The translations under genes were made by a program, and so were the position numbers. This document shows, piece after piece, positions 55,936 through 64,000 of a stretch of DNA of 64,000 bases. Each line of letters starts with the position of its first letter. Positions within the stretch are counted from its first letter, which is position 1. The notes beneath the pieces were generated by a model that ran no database searches, was not told where the DNA came from, and saw only the letters and a list, made by a program, of their open reading frames with translations. Where the stretch lies: contig MU006094.1 in the NCBI GenBank assembly GCA_010093705.1, positions 1,215,550 through 1,279,549 of the forward strand, written 5' to 3'. The DNA comes from Patellaria atrata CBS 101060 (lineage: Eukaryota > Ascomycota > Dothideomycetes > Patellariales > Patellariaceae).

Positions 55936-58185
55936 CTAAATAATAATGACCATGGCAAGCGATAAGCCCACCGCTGCACTGACTGCTGCATGCTGGAAAG
56001 ACCTGATGATCTTCCGTGAATGAAACATGTACTCGCCCGCCACGTTTTGAACGTCGCCGTATGTGATTTTCTTGATGCCAATGCGTTGTAGACCGCCTTC
56101 CCCATCAACAGCGACAATGCCTACATCGCCGATTCGACCATTAGCTACCTTGTAGTGAGCTATACGGACCCAAATGGCCTCAGTCGGTAACGGATCTAGA
56201 GCCACATCCTGGTGCCAGGTATCCGGCTCACCGCTGTCAGGTATGGCTCGCTGGAATTGATCTCCTTCGTCGTCTTCGTTGCTGAGAATGGGCCTAAGCC
56301 ATTGGAGCTTCTGTCCCGGGAGCAGTCGCACACGCCACATGCCTCGTACAAGAAGTGCCAAGCTATGCGCAGGCCTGGCTTGCAAGCGGCTTTGAAGAGC
56401 CTCGGAGTCCATAGAAGGCGACAGAGGCTCACGATGACCTGGCCCGGCTAGCATTATAGCAGAGTGCTCAGGTTGGATCCGGTATTTCGTGATCTTGATT
56501 GTATCCTCGATGGGAGCAACAGCTGACATCCAAGACCAGGAAGGGGATTCATATTCTGTAGGTCGCTGTCCAATTGAAGCTACTTCCCAGCATAATTCTC
56601 GGACTATAAAAGGGAGCCACATTCCATGAGCATGCTGAGCATTTCCGGCGGCTGCGATGAAGTTCATCAAACCAGAAATCGCGATTGGTCGGTCCTTTTC
56701 ACGTGTCAAGTTACATTTTGTGTAGTAGGATCGGATACCGGACCACGATAACATGAGATTGGCGTTGTCACCAAGAGCCTTGTGCAAGGCCAGCTTGAAG
56801 TTTGCTGGTGCCGACGGATCGTCATCTGGGCGGGTTCGAATACCAAGAACATCGGATTCTGAAGCAGCGCAACATGAGCACTCCCAGAAGAGGCCCAGAC
56901 TGCCGAAGAATAGCGTTCGCCGCGCCATGATCCTCTCTTGGACTACCCACCCACGAGTCTGTAGCGGGGCTTGAGGTGAATCAGGTTCCGCAAGACCAAG
57001 ATTCAAGGTGTTTGTGATCTCGAATGAGGTTCCCGGTATGCGCAGTGGCCGATCATAGAGAGGATTTCGTTCGCTGAAGAGCCCTTCATGACTCCCCGAG
57101 GCATGGAGTGCCGCTAGCGTAAGCATTGATCCCCAGTAGATGCTACCCATTTTCGCTGCTTCGGTGGCCCAATCTGCGGCCGAGTCCTGGATGATGCATA
57201 GGCTGTCTATCCACAGGTAATGGTAACCCAAGGCTCTGGTGAAGATGATCGCGTCCCGGATTGTTCGGGGAAGGGAATCGAGGTCGATTTCCGCTTTCAT
57301 AGCCTCGAGGTTAGACATCTCAAGGCGAACTGCCTTTTGGCTACCCCAAACGTAACTGAGCGTAAGGTAGACAGGCATAGAGGGTAGATCCTGAACCTCT
57401 ACCACTCGCAGATTGCCTTTTGACGAGCCGATGTCAAGATGCAAAAGCCGGGCTGGCGATGCGGAAACAGCCACAGGCTTGACATTGCAACGTGCATCGT
57501 GCTTCGCAAGACAAGTCTGAAGCCACCACTGAGCCAAGTTCAAGGTAGCAGAATCATCTGTACACGGGCATAATGGGCTTTTGGGCACTTCGCCCAGAGA
57601 ATCGTGTCCTCCTAGCATTCCAGAAGACGTCTTTGCTCTGTCCGTTGGCACGACAAATATCATGTTCCAGACTGGTAAGCCTTCAACCTGCAATTCCAGG
57701 ACCGCATCCTGGGGACCTCCAAATTCAATGCGTTGATTTCCGACCATAGCAAAGTCAAAAGTGGAGCGCTTGATAGATATGGCATATCGAGTGTTTCGGT
57801 CAAGGTCGTAAATCCTGTCGAATACAATTACTGCGGACCCCGATCCGGTCTGGTCGTCGAAGATGGATAAGATGTTGCTCGCGCTCGCTCCTTGCAGCGG
57901 CAAGGCCGCGCCGAATATCAGCGAGCATAGGTGACAGCCCTTGGTGGTCGCAGAGAAGAGAGCGCCGAGTTCCTGCCAATGCTGAAGCTGTTGCTTGTTC
58001 GGTTCTGTTCCTTGGTTGAGGCATGTCTGTATGCTACTCATCAGGCTCTTGCAATATGTGCAAAGGGTGCCTTCAGTCCAAAGCACTGACATAGCATTTC
58101 CAGCATTGCCGTCTGTGTCTTGTGATAGTGCATTTTGCCGGGACCTGAAATGGTGCTTAAGCTTCGCGAATAAGCGGTTGCGCAT
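55936..58185 (-). CDS. HET-domain protein, 749 aa
   Basis: Single exon, intact. After an N-terminal region with a Cys-rich stretch (LCTYCKSLMSSIQTC; KGCHLCSLIFGAALP) the HET domain begins near residue 280: VYLTLSYVWGSQKAVRLEMS, LPRTIRDAIIFTRALGYHYL, WIDSLCIIQDSAADWATEAA, then IYWGSMLTLAALHASGSHEG, and LQTRGWVVQERIMARRTLFF, the four classical HET blocks. The remainder is the usual variable C-terminus; the last 20 residues (HAAVSAAVGLSLAMVIII) are hydrophobic and could anchor it in a membrane. HET proteins carry out cell death after fusion of unlike hyphae, and many are polymorphic. Function here is by family only. Confidence 0.9.
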   Translation of the reverse strand: MRNRLFAKLKHHFRSRQNALSQDTDGNAGNAMSVLWTEGTLCTYCKSLMSSIQTCLNQGTEPNKQQLQHWQELGALFSATTKGCHLCSLIFGAALPLQGASASNILSIFDDQTGSGSAVIVFDRIYDLDRNTRYAISIKRSTFDFAMVGNQRIEFGGPQDAVLELQVEGLPVWNMIFVVPTDRAKTSSGMLGGHDSLGEVPKSPLCPCTDDSATLNLAQWWLQTCLAKHDARCNVKPVAVSASPARLLHLDIGSSKGNLRVVEVQDLPSMPVYLTLSYVWGSQKAVRLEMSNLEAMKAEIDLDSLPRTIRDAIIFTRALGYHYLWIDSLCIIQDSAADWATEAAKMGSIYWGSMLTLAALHASGSHEGLFSERNPLYDRPLRIPGTSFEITNTLNLGLAEPDSPQAPLQTRGWVVQERIMARRTLFFGSLGLFWECSCCAASESDVLGIRTRPDDDPSAPANFKLALHKALGDNANLMLSWSGIRSYYTKCNLTREKDRPIAISGLMNFIAAAGNAQHAHGMWLPFIVRELCWEVASIGQRPTEYESPSWSWMSAVAPIEDTIKITKYRIQPEHSAIMLAGPGHREPLSPSMDSEALQSRLQARPAHSLALLVRGMWRVRLLPGQKLQWLRPILSNEDDEGDQFQRAIPDSGEPDTWHQDVALDPLPTEAIWVRIAHYKVANGRIGDVGIVAVDGEGGLQRIGIKKITYGDVQNVAGEYMFHSRKIIRSFQHAAVSAAVGLSLAMVIII

Positions 58186-58905
58186 GATGGGGAATGACTC
58201 GACTAGGAGGATGGGTGACTTCGAATATAGCAGGAAAGATAGAGTCTACAGCACTTAAAGTACTACGAAAAAGGAAGGGCTGAGATGCCGTGAATGCCAA
58301 GGCCGCCAACCGAACATGCATACTCCTCAGGTTGGACGAGCTGAGCAGCTGCGGTATGCCGGTTGGATCGAGGCCCACAACAACGAGGCTCGTAGCTCTA
58401 CCGTTAGCCAGCCTTGAAAAAGTAGCTCTGAAGCGCTGCATAGAGCAAAGTGGACTTGTGAAACCTACACATGGCAGTGTTGTGAAACCTGATCACCACA
58501 GCGCTTTGCCACATCAAGAAGACTGCCATAGCCGTCCTATTTGAGCGGCCATTGCGGTCCACATTCGGGCTTCGAGCAGCTTCATGGCTTGTGATTGATT
58601 GCCGTGTCATCGGGCGTCCGCAGGCGTCATTAATCGATGAGCAGATAGGAGACTTGTGAATGTGAGATTAAAGGTGTAATATACCTTATAGGGAGTCCAG
58701 GCGCTCCACTTCACCCGTGCCCCACACCCGCGGAGTGCGTCCTGCTGCCCAATGGACTGCATGTCCAGTCCCGAAGATTCTAAAGTGACTCCAAATGTTC
58801 AGCAAACATAGAATACCTCCCAGAATACAGCGCTAGCCTCCAATTGCACGCCAACATAGTGATGGTACACATCCCCAGGAGCCTTCTCAACATCGCGCGA
58901 CGAGC
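58186..58905. other. Intergenic
   Basis: Promoter of the HET gene and 3' flank of the next gene. No gene or motif seen. Confidence 0.4.
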
Positions 58906-60184
58906 TCAGTAAATGCCGGAGCTAGGAATCGGACCCGCCTTCTTCATCTTCTCAAGCGGATCCTTCCCATCAAACGACGCCTCAATCCTCTCCTTCTTCG
59001 TCATCTTGGTGATATCGTAGTTTGAAGGGCCAATCTTGAAGCCTCCGATCCGCTGGCGCGCGAACTCATTCCACTGCGGAGACAATCATTACGGGCATGT
59101 ACTAGCGACAAGAGGGGCAAGTCTTACATGCTTGACGAAGTTGAACTTGTCCTTTGCGGCGGGCTTCTCAATCAGCTTGAGCTGCGCCTGCTTGAGATCT
59201 GCGACTTTGGAGAATCCCAATTCCGGTGTGAAGTCGTAAGGTCCGGTGATTTTGATGTTGAGCTTGTCGGCCAGCTTGTGGATCATGGCAGGGTACTGCT
59301 CAACGTCCTTTGTCCGAGCGCAGCTTAGGGAGTCTGCATGCCCAGTGAGAAACTCGGTGTAGATGGCGAGAATGACACCCACATTCGGTACAGCATCGAC
59401 GAGCTTCTCCTTCTCGAGAGGATTGAGCATGGCGAGGATAGCAAGGCAGATGATGCCAGCCGTCTCGCTGACGCCTTCGCCATCGTCTATGTCTGTCAGG
59501 GTTGGTTAACATGGCGCTGCTCGTCTATCAATTCGGATTGGCAGACTCACGAGCCCACACGCCGTTCAGCTCGTCCACGTGGTGTACGAACAACCAGGCA
59601 AAGGACTCAATGTAAGACCATAGCTTCCCAGTCGATGGGCTCGCCTTCTTGAACTCCGTTGCGAATGCCTTGAAGTGAATCTTGATCACTTCATCGATGC
59701 CATAGCCTGTTCAATGTCAGTCTTCAATGACCATGCGAATCGAACCATTGAACATACCATACGTATCATTGTAGAAATACATCCCCACGCGCTCCACATC
59801 ACGCTTCTACAACGCCACATCCATATCCACAAACATCTTGTGCGCCTCATTGCTCACGATCCAGATGCAGTCAGGCGCCTCCTCAGGCTTCTTCCTCCAG
59901 ACTTTCTCCTTAGCAGCATTGTGCTCCTTGTCAAGCTTCTCGAGCTCTTCTTCGGACATCTCCTCCATTCGCTCCTCATCGTACTCACGGTGGAGGTCCC
60001 ACACGGGGCGTCCCAAAGTCAGGAATTCCAGACCGATTGGGGACGCGCTAGAGCTGCCATTGGACTTGCTGTTGGTCTCTGAGCTAGGAGTATTCTCCCT
60101 GTCAGATGCATCCTTCGAATTTGATCGTGAAGCTGGCTTGCCCAATTGAGGGTCGCTCTTCTTCTTTGTGGTTCGCTGTGGCAT
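58906..60184 (-). pseudogene. Unknown family, paralogue 1, one in-frame TAG
   Basis: Exons 59758-60184, 59551-59706, 59128-59492 and 58906-59073 with phases 1, 1 and 0 give 372 codons. A disordered basic start (MPQRTTKKKSDPQLGKPASR) precedes GLEFLTLGRPVWDLHREYDE, a Glu/Lys coil, IWIVSNEAHKMFVDMDVAL, then TAG at 59807-59809 and, in frame, KRDVERVGMYFYNDTYGYGI, LWSYIESFAWLFVHHVDELN, LAILAMLNPLEKEKLVDAVP and an end KMKKAGPIPSSGIY. The sole defect is the TAG. The 62612 gene across BUB3 has the same blocks (GRPWWDWSREHD; LEDFDELLKKRDPDEYDVYF; FFGYGVQEVIDTHMQSF), with Lys at the stop position. No known function. Confidence 0.7.
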
Positions 60185-60858
60185 GTTGGATGGTGCACGG
60201 CCGAATTCTGCTTAGATTGAAGCTCAATGGGAAGGCTGAAAGCAATAGAATGATGCCAAAGTCCTCGATACAGGGAGCCGGCTTTATAGGACAAGAGAGC
60301 GCAATGACGTCGAAAATGTGATGTGATTGTTGTCTTCTCTTTTATAAGATCGGCGGACGCGTTTGACGTCGGCGGAGAAGGCTAGTAACGCCACACCCGA
60401 CGACGCGACATTGTCGTCAGGTCACGGGATCTGATTTTACGTCGGCTTTCAAGTGATGAGAAGGAAGAAAGTCTCTGGGAGCTCATGCGTAGGAGACAGT
60501 TGCGACTTTCGAAAGAGTTTAACTTTAATACTGATCAGACAACGTTATCAGCGCTGGTGACATCCGTTACTTCTATCAAATTTGAGACGTCAGACGCTAC
60601 GTCGCCGAGTAGAATACATCGCAGGCTGAAAGTTGACTACAGAAAGTCAACTTCAGCCGCTGTGAGATCCTCACCCTCTTTCTCTTCGTCCACGAGCTTC
60701 TTTCGCGCAAGAACCTGGCAGGTTCTGTCGACTCCATCTTGGCTTCTTGGTCGGTCCACAGAATCGATCGATACTTTCTGGAGGGGCGATTTTGAATACC
60801 GGTTTGCCCGAAGGGCAATAACAGCAGGTGTTTGAATTGTATCCCTCGATCGCGCCAA
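60185..60858. other. Intergenic
   Basis: Between paralogue 1 and the 3' end of BUB3. A 116-codon frame at 60485-60835 looks like chance. Confidence 0.4.
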
Positions 60859-61946
60859 CTACTTCTTCGCCTTCATCTTTGCCTCGTCCGGTCCCAGCTC
60901 CCTGATCACCACCTTCACCAAACCGGTCATGTCATCCTCTGGCTCCTTGCCGTCCTCGAAGCCAGGGCATATGCCAATGGCCAAGTACTTCCCATCGCAG
61001 CTGAAAGCCAAAGCTGCGACACTGGCACCGAACTTTTGGTACTGCTTGATCCTCCTCTTCGCCATGGCGTCCCACAGACTCACAAGCCCATCACCGCCAC
61101 CGCTCGCGAACACGTTCCTCGTCGGGTGGAAAGCCAAAGCGTTGACAGGATAGACAACATCGGCACCGGTGTCTGGCTCCGTAACGCGGTGGCACTTGAA
61201 GGCGTACTTCCGCTTCTGCGACTCTTCACTCGGATCGAACCACTCCACTGCGACACGACCTTCTATTGACGACGAAGCATAGCCACTATCGTCAGGCATA
61301 CACGCCACCGCCCTCGTCATGAACTTCATACTGCTCTCTCTTGCTTGCCAGAGCTGATGGTTCACTTCGCCCTCTGGTAATGTAGCCAGCGCAGCGAGCT
61401 CGTAAATCTGAAATGCGCGGTTTGCCATGGCGACGGCCAGCTTGGTCTTGGATAGTGAGAGCGCGAAGGGTTTTGAGGGTAGCGATATCGACGTGAAGCT
61501 GGTGTTTGTGCGTGAAGAGGAGAGACTGTGGATATGTAACGTTGCGTCCCATGATGCGGAGATGAGGAGTGAGGTTGATGGATCGTAGATGACTGATTTG
61601 ACAGGCTTGGAGTGGGTGCTGAGGACTGCAGTGTCGCCGGTCGAGAGGTCTAACCTGTTACCCGCGTCAGAACTCAATCCGTACTCACGCCATGAAGGCT
61701 GAAGTACCTGTGCACATTCAAGTCCAACCCGCACGCAAATGCCTCGTCATCGTCCTGGCCAAAGCAGACGTCGAGAAGCGCCGCGTCGAAAGCATACTGG
61801 TTTTGTTTCGCACCGTCGATCGCATCGTACAGGTACACACTGCTATCCCATGAAGATACCAGCAGCCTCTGTGGGGTGTACGGCGAGAAACTCAGGCCGG
61901 AGATAGCGTTTGACGGCGGTTGTGCCGATTCGTATTGATCTGACAT
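60859..61946 (-). CDS. bub3: Mitotic spindle checkpoint WD40 protein BUB3
   Basis: Exons 61708-61946 and 60859-61654 join in phase 2 over a 53-nt intron (GTACTT, CTGAC branch, TAACAG) to give 344 aa. Start MSDQYESAQPPSNAISGLSF. WD40 blades are clear: LLVSSWDSSVYLYDAIDG, LISASWDATLHIHSLSS, and the BUB3 hallmark EGRVAVEWFD with KRKYAFKCHRVTEP, VYPVNALAFHPTRNVFASGG and GDGLVSLWDAMAKRRIKQYQ. Length fits the family (325-350 aa). It acts at kinetochores with MAD3/BUB1 and CDC20 to delay anaphase. C-terminus is Lys-rich (EAKMKAKK). Intact. Confidence 0.93.
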
Positions 61947-62611
61947 TGTTAGCCGTAGAGGCTGTCTTGAGCAGCAGGGGCATGCACTTGAAGTCATGTT
62001 GGATTGGTGTTGAATTTGAGTTGGCGCAAAGTGAGTTACTCTTGAAGTTGCGATTCGGGGGTGAGAGTCTATTTACCCGCATACAAGAGAGTGGACACCT
62101 GCGTCCAGCGATTCTCAAGTACCTTCGAACTCAGGCCCTGCAATTATCAAAAGAAGGTCTGCGACTTATGAGAGTCTCTAGAGGAGGCAATTGAGAAGTC
62201 TCTCGAGGCTCTTGATCTAATGTTCTTGCCGTCGATGATGCTCAGCTGTCACGGGACTAGGAGCCCTTGGTGGCGCCTTCCGTTCCTCTCCCTGAAGGTG
62301 ACGTGTTGAAGATGTAAACAGAGCAGCAACCTGGACTACTGTTCTCCACCCCATTTCCTGCAAAAGAATAGTTTGGTCTCAGAATGCCCCCAGCTCGAAT
62401 CATCGGAGGCCCGCCTGTGCCGAAACGTTGAGGAAAAGAGAACCATGTCTTCGAATCGGATCGTCTGAAGCACAACGCCAATGCCAGCAAAGCGAAGGAA
62501 GTGCAGAGCGGACCGGCATCGAGTTCTTCCAGGGAGCCGCTGGCTGAAGTGCGCAATGGGAAGCCTAGATCCACCAAGCCGGCGGCCAACAACGGTCATC
62601 GTCCCGCGGGT
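61947..62611. other. Divergent interval BUB3 / paralogue 2
   Basis: The frame of paralogue 2 is open from about 62420 (ENHVFESDRLKHNANASKAK) without an ATG, so an upstream exon may exist here. Confidence 0.4.
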
Positions 62612-63301
62612 ATGCATCCTGATTTTATCAAGATGCTGGAAGAGAGCCGTAGGAAGCGTGAAGCCGCGGAAGCAGTCGAGCAAGCAGCTCGTGAAAAGCA
62701 CGAACGGGAGCTGGACGCCGAAAAGGACTATGTGACCATTGGTCGGCCGTGGTGGGACTGGAGTCGCGAGCATGATCTTGGCTTCTTCTCTGATACCCCT
62801 AAAGAGAAGCGGGAAGAGCTTACCAGAGAGTACGAGAAGCAGAGAGTCACTTATTCGAATAAGCCATCTGCAGAATTCCCGGAGTGGAAGTGGGTCATGA
62901 GCAAGCGTGCGACGCTGATGCTAGAGGACTTCGATGAGCTTCTCAAGAAAAGAGATCCAGACGAGTACGATGTGTACTTTGGGAGCAACTTCTTCGGATA
63001 CGGCGTTCAGGAAGTCATCGACACGCACATGCAGTCCTTCTTTGAGGAGTACCGCAAGGGTAATTCCAACACGCTTCTGCTATGGAGTTACATGGAAGCG
63101 ATGGCCTTCTTCCTCGCTGGCGGCAGCGGTGCGATGCACGCTTGGTACAGTGAGTACACAACATGAGCGGCTCGAGCATTTCTGGTCTGAAACTGACTCC
63201 TTGCAACAGTGTGCGATGACAGCGAACGCAACTTCGAGCAATTGCTCATCATCGGAGTGGCTCTCCTCACCATGTTGAACACATTCGAGAAGGAGATCTA
63301 G
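62612..63301 (+). CDS. Unknown family, paralogue 2, C-terminally short (209 aa)
   Basis: Exons 62612-63149 and 63210-63301 join in phase 1 (GTGAGT..CAACAG). From MHPDFIKMLEESRRKREAAE a Glu/Lys/Ala coil leads to DYVTIGRPWWDWSREHDLGF, WKWVMSKRATLMLEDFDELL, KKRDPDEYDVYFGSNFFGYG, VQEVIDTHMQSFFEEYRKGN and WSYMEAMAFFLAGGSGAMHA, then CDDSERNFEQLLIIGVALLT and MLNTFEKEI at a TAG. Beyond it NSVPNMG still echoes paralogue 1 (DAVPNVG), but the remaining 100 residues of that gene are not found. So it is a 3'-truncated copy, perhaps still expressed. A non-ATG upstream extension in frame suggests a missed first exon. Confidence 0.6.
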
Positions 63302-63349
63302 AACTCTGTACCCAACATGGGCAGAACTAACTCCTCGAATACTGCGAAG

Positions 63350-63670
63350 ATCTGGGCCACCACGGCGAGCAAAGCGCTTGAGCTGCCGGACTAGACTGCC
63401 CTCAATATCACGCCCCGGGCGCGGTTGGAGGGCAATGGGTTGAACAGCCCGTCTGTGGAATTCTCGAAGCGCACGACGACAGAGCGGCACCCGGGAAAGC
63501 TTGTCCCAGTACTCTGGAGGAGTCCTGCTCTGCGATGGATATGGCGGCTTTTGGCGTTTGGCAGGTGGTTGTGGTTGTGGTTCCGATTCTGGCTCTGCTG
63601 TTGGCGCTGCTTCGACTCGTCGTTTTCGTTTTCGACTTTGAGACCTCAGCTCTTGCTTCAAAGGCACCAT
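63350..63670 (-). pseudogene. Relic of a repetitive fungal family (FWDxLSKxxLTxRALRExDRR type)
   Basis: Minus-strand frame from 63670 reads MVPLKQELRSQSRKRKRRVE, a Pro/Glu/Gln linker, PPAKRQKPPYPSQSRTPPEY and WDKLSRVPLCRRALREFHRR. The last block matches a motif common in Leotiomycete accessory proteins (P-x-F/Y-W-D-x-L-S-K-x-x-L-T-x-R-A-L-R-E-x-D-R-R). The frame then overlaps paralogue 2 antisense and is not credible beyond about 63350. Confidence 0.4.
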
Positions 63671-64000
63671 TGGTCCTGGACAAGTGGTGGGGGGGTTCTA
63701 TAGATATCGACATTGGGAGTTTGCTTGCGCGCCGTGAAATTGTGGAACTGCGATGGGGGAGCATTGCAAGTCTTGGCGGGTGCTTAGCAGTGGCGATGAC
63801 TCACGGACTGCCTGCAGCTGCGTATCAATTGGCGCGCGTTGCTCTAGCCCCCAGCTATTAATCGGGAGGGTATGCGCTAATATTTAGTGCGACTCCTCTC
63901 GGATTAGGCCTGTCGCAGCACGCGCCTTCAACCCACGTTCTCTTCATTCCTGCACACCACCATTGCAAGCTTTGCGGAACCTGGTGAAAGCGCGCAATTG
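63671..64000. other. Window end, no gene seen
   Basis: Overlapping frames here are not supported. Confidence 0.3.

Noticed and set aside
33181-59809. Reassigned UAA/UAG codons
   Set aside because: Conserved genes in the same window (signal peptide peptidase, complex I subunit) end at TAA at the expected length, so these are true stops.
62245-62265. Third family-B LTR at TGTCACGGGACTAGG
   Set aside because: Only the first nine bases match; the rest differs and no end or duplication is found.
1-64000. CRISPR arrays, prophage, operons
   Set aside because: None expected or seen; introns and gene families are fungal.

Overview
The window is nuclear DNA of a filamentous ascomycete, probably Leotiomycetes/Helotiales. 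Genes on both strands have short (about 45-60 nt) introns with GTRNGT donors, CTRAY branch sites and YAG acceptors. It carries fungal-only families: HET, DUF7924, DUF6590, modin-like, STAND/ankyrin N-terminal domains, patatin-like and Hsp70-like incompatibility-type proteins. Exon structures were worked out by hand from splice signals and phase, so none has transcript support.

Layout. 1-1.8 kb: 3' part of a DGPP-repeat, coiled-coil protein. 1.8-20 kb: a poor zone of wreckage: an ankyrin/STAND relic (2.6-6.3 kb), a second NLR N-terminal relic (9.1 kb), a 5'-truncated Tad-like LINE pierced by two solo LTRs (9.6-11.5 kb), a small secreted-protein relic split by a third solo LTR (11.5-12.2 kb), a DUF6590 gene, a proline-rich gene (15.2-16.8 kb), a tRNA-derived SINE-like sequence (18.7 kb) and a NACHT relic (19.4 kb). 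20-32.4 kb is a conserved block: signal peptide peptidase, complex I 10.5-kDa subunit head-to-head with a mitochondrial pyruvate carrier, a 1005-aa unknown protein and a 1277-aa Gln-rich protein with five CxxCY modules. 33.2-36.1 kb: modin-like pseudogene and a 1052-bp hAT element with perfect 8-bp target duplication.

36.2-48.4 kb is the most unusual part. It is a run of mostly small, unrecognised genes (several coiled-coil), a MADS-like gene, a patatin-like gene and a DUF1275 gene. Nearly every one has, about 60-180 bp upstream, a composite motif GGGNCC-(AT-rich 6 bp)-GGGACC whose core reads CC-N6-GG, i.e. CArG-box-like, the class of site bound by MADS proteins. The cluster itself encodes a MADS-like protein. 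I see no such motif at the conserved genes on either side.

48.6-58.2 kb: an Hsp70-like gene, a small coiled-coil gene, a DUF7924 gene (with a GC-AG intron) and an intact HET-domain gene. 58.9-64 kb: two divergent paralogues of an unknown family flank BUB3, with a further relic at the end.

A second theme is decay: many accessory genes have otherwise intact, correctly spliced frames carrying only one or two stops, always TAA or TAG, as expected from C-to-T change at CpA (RIP-like), while the housekeeping genes are clean.
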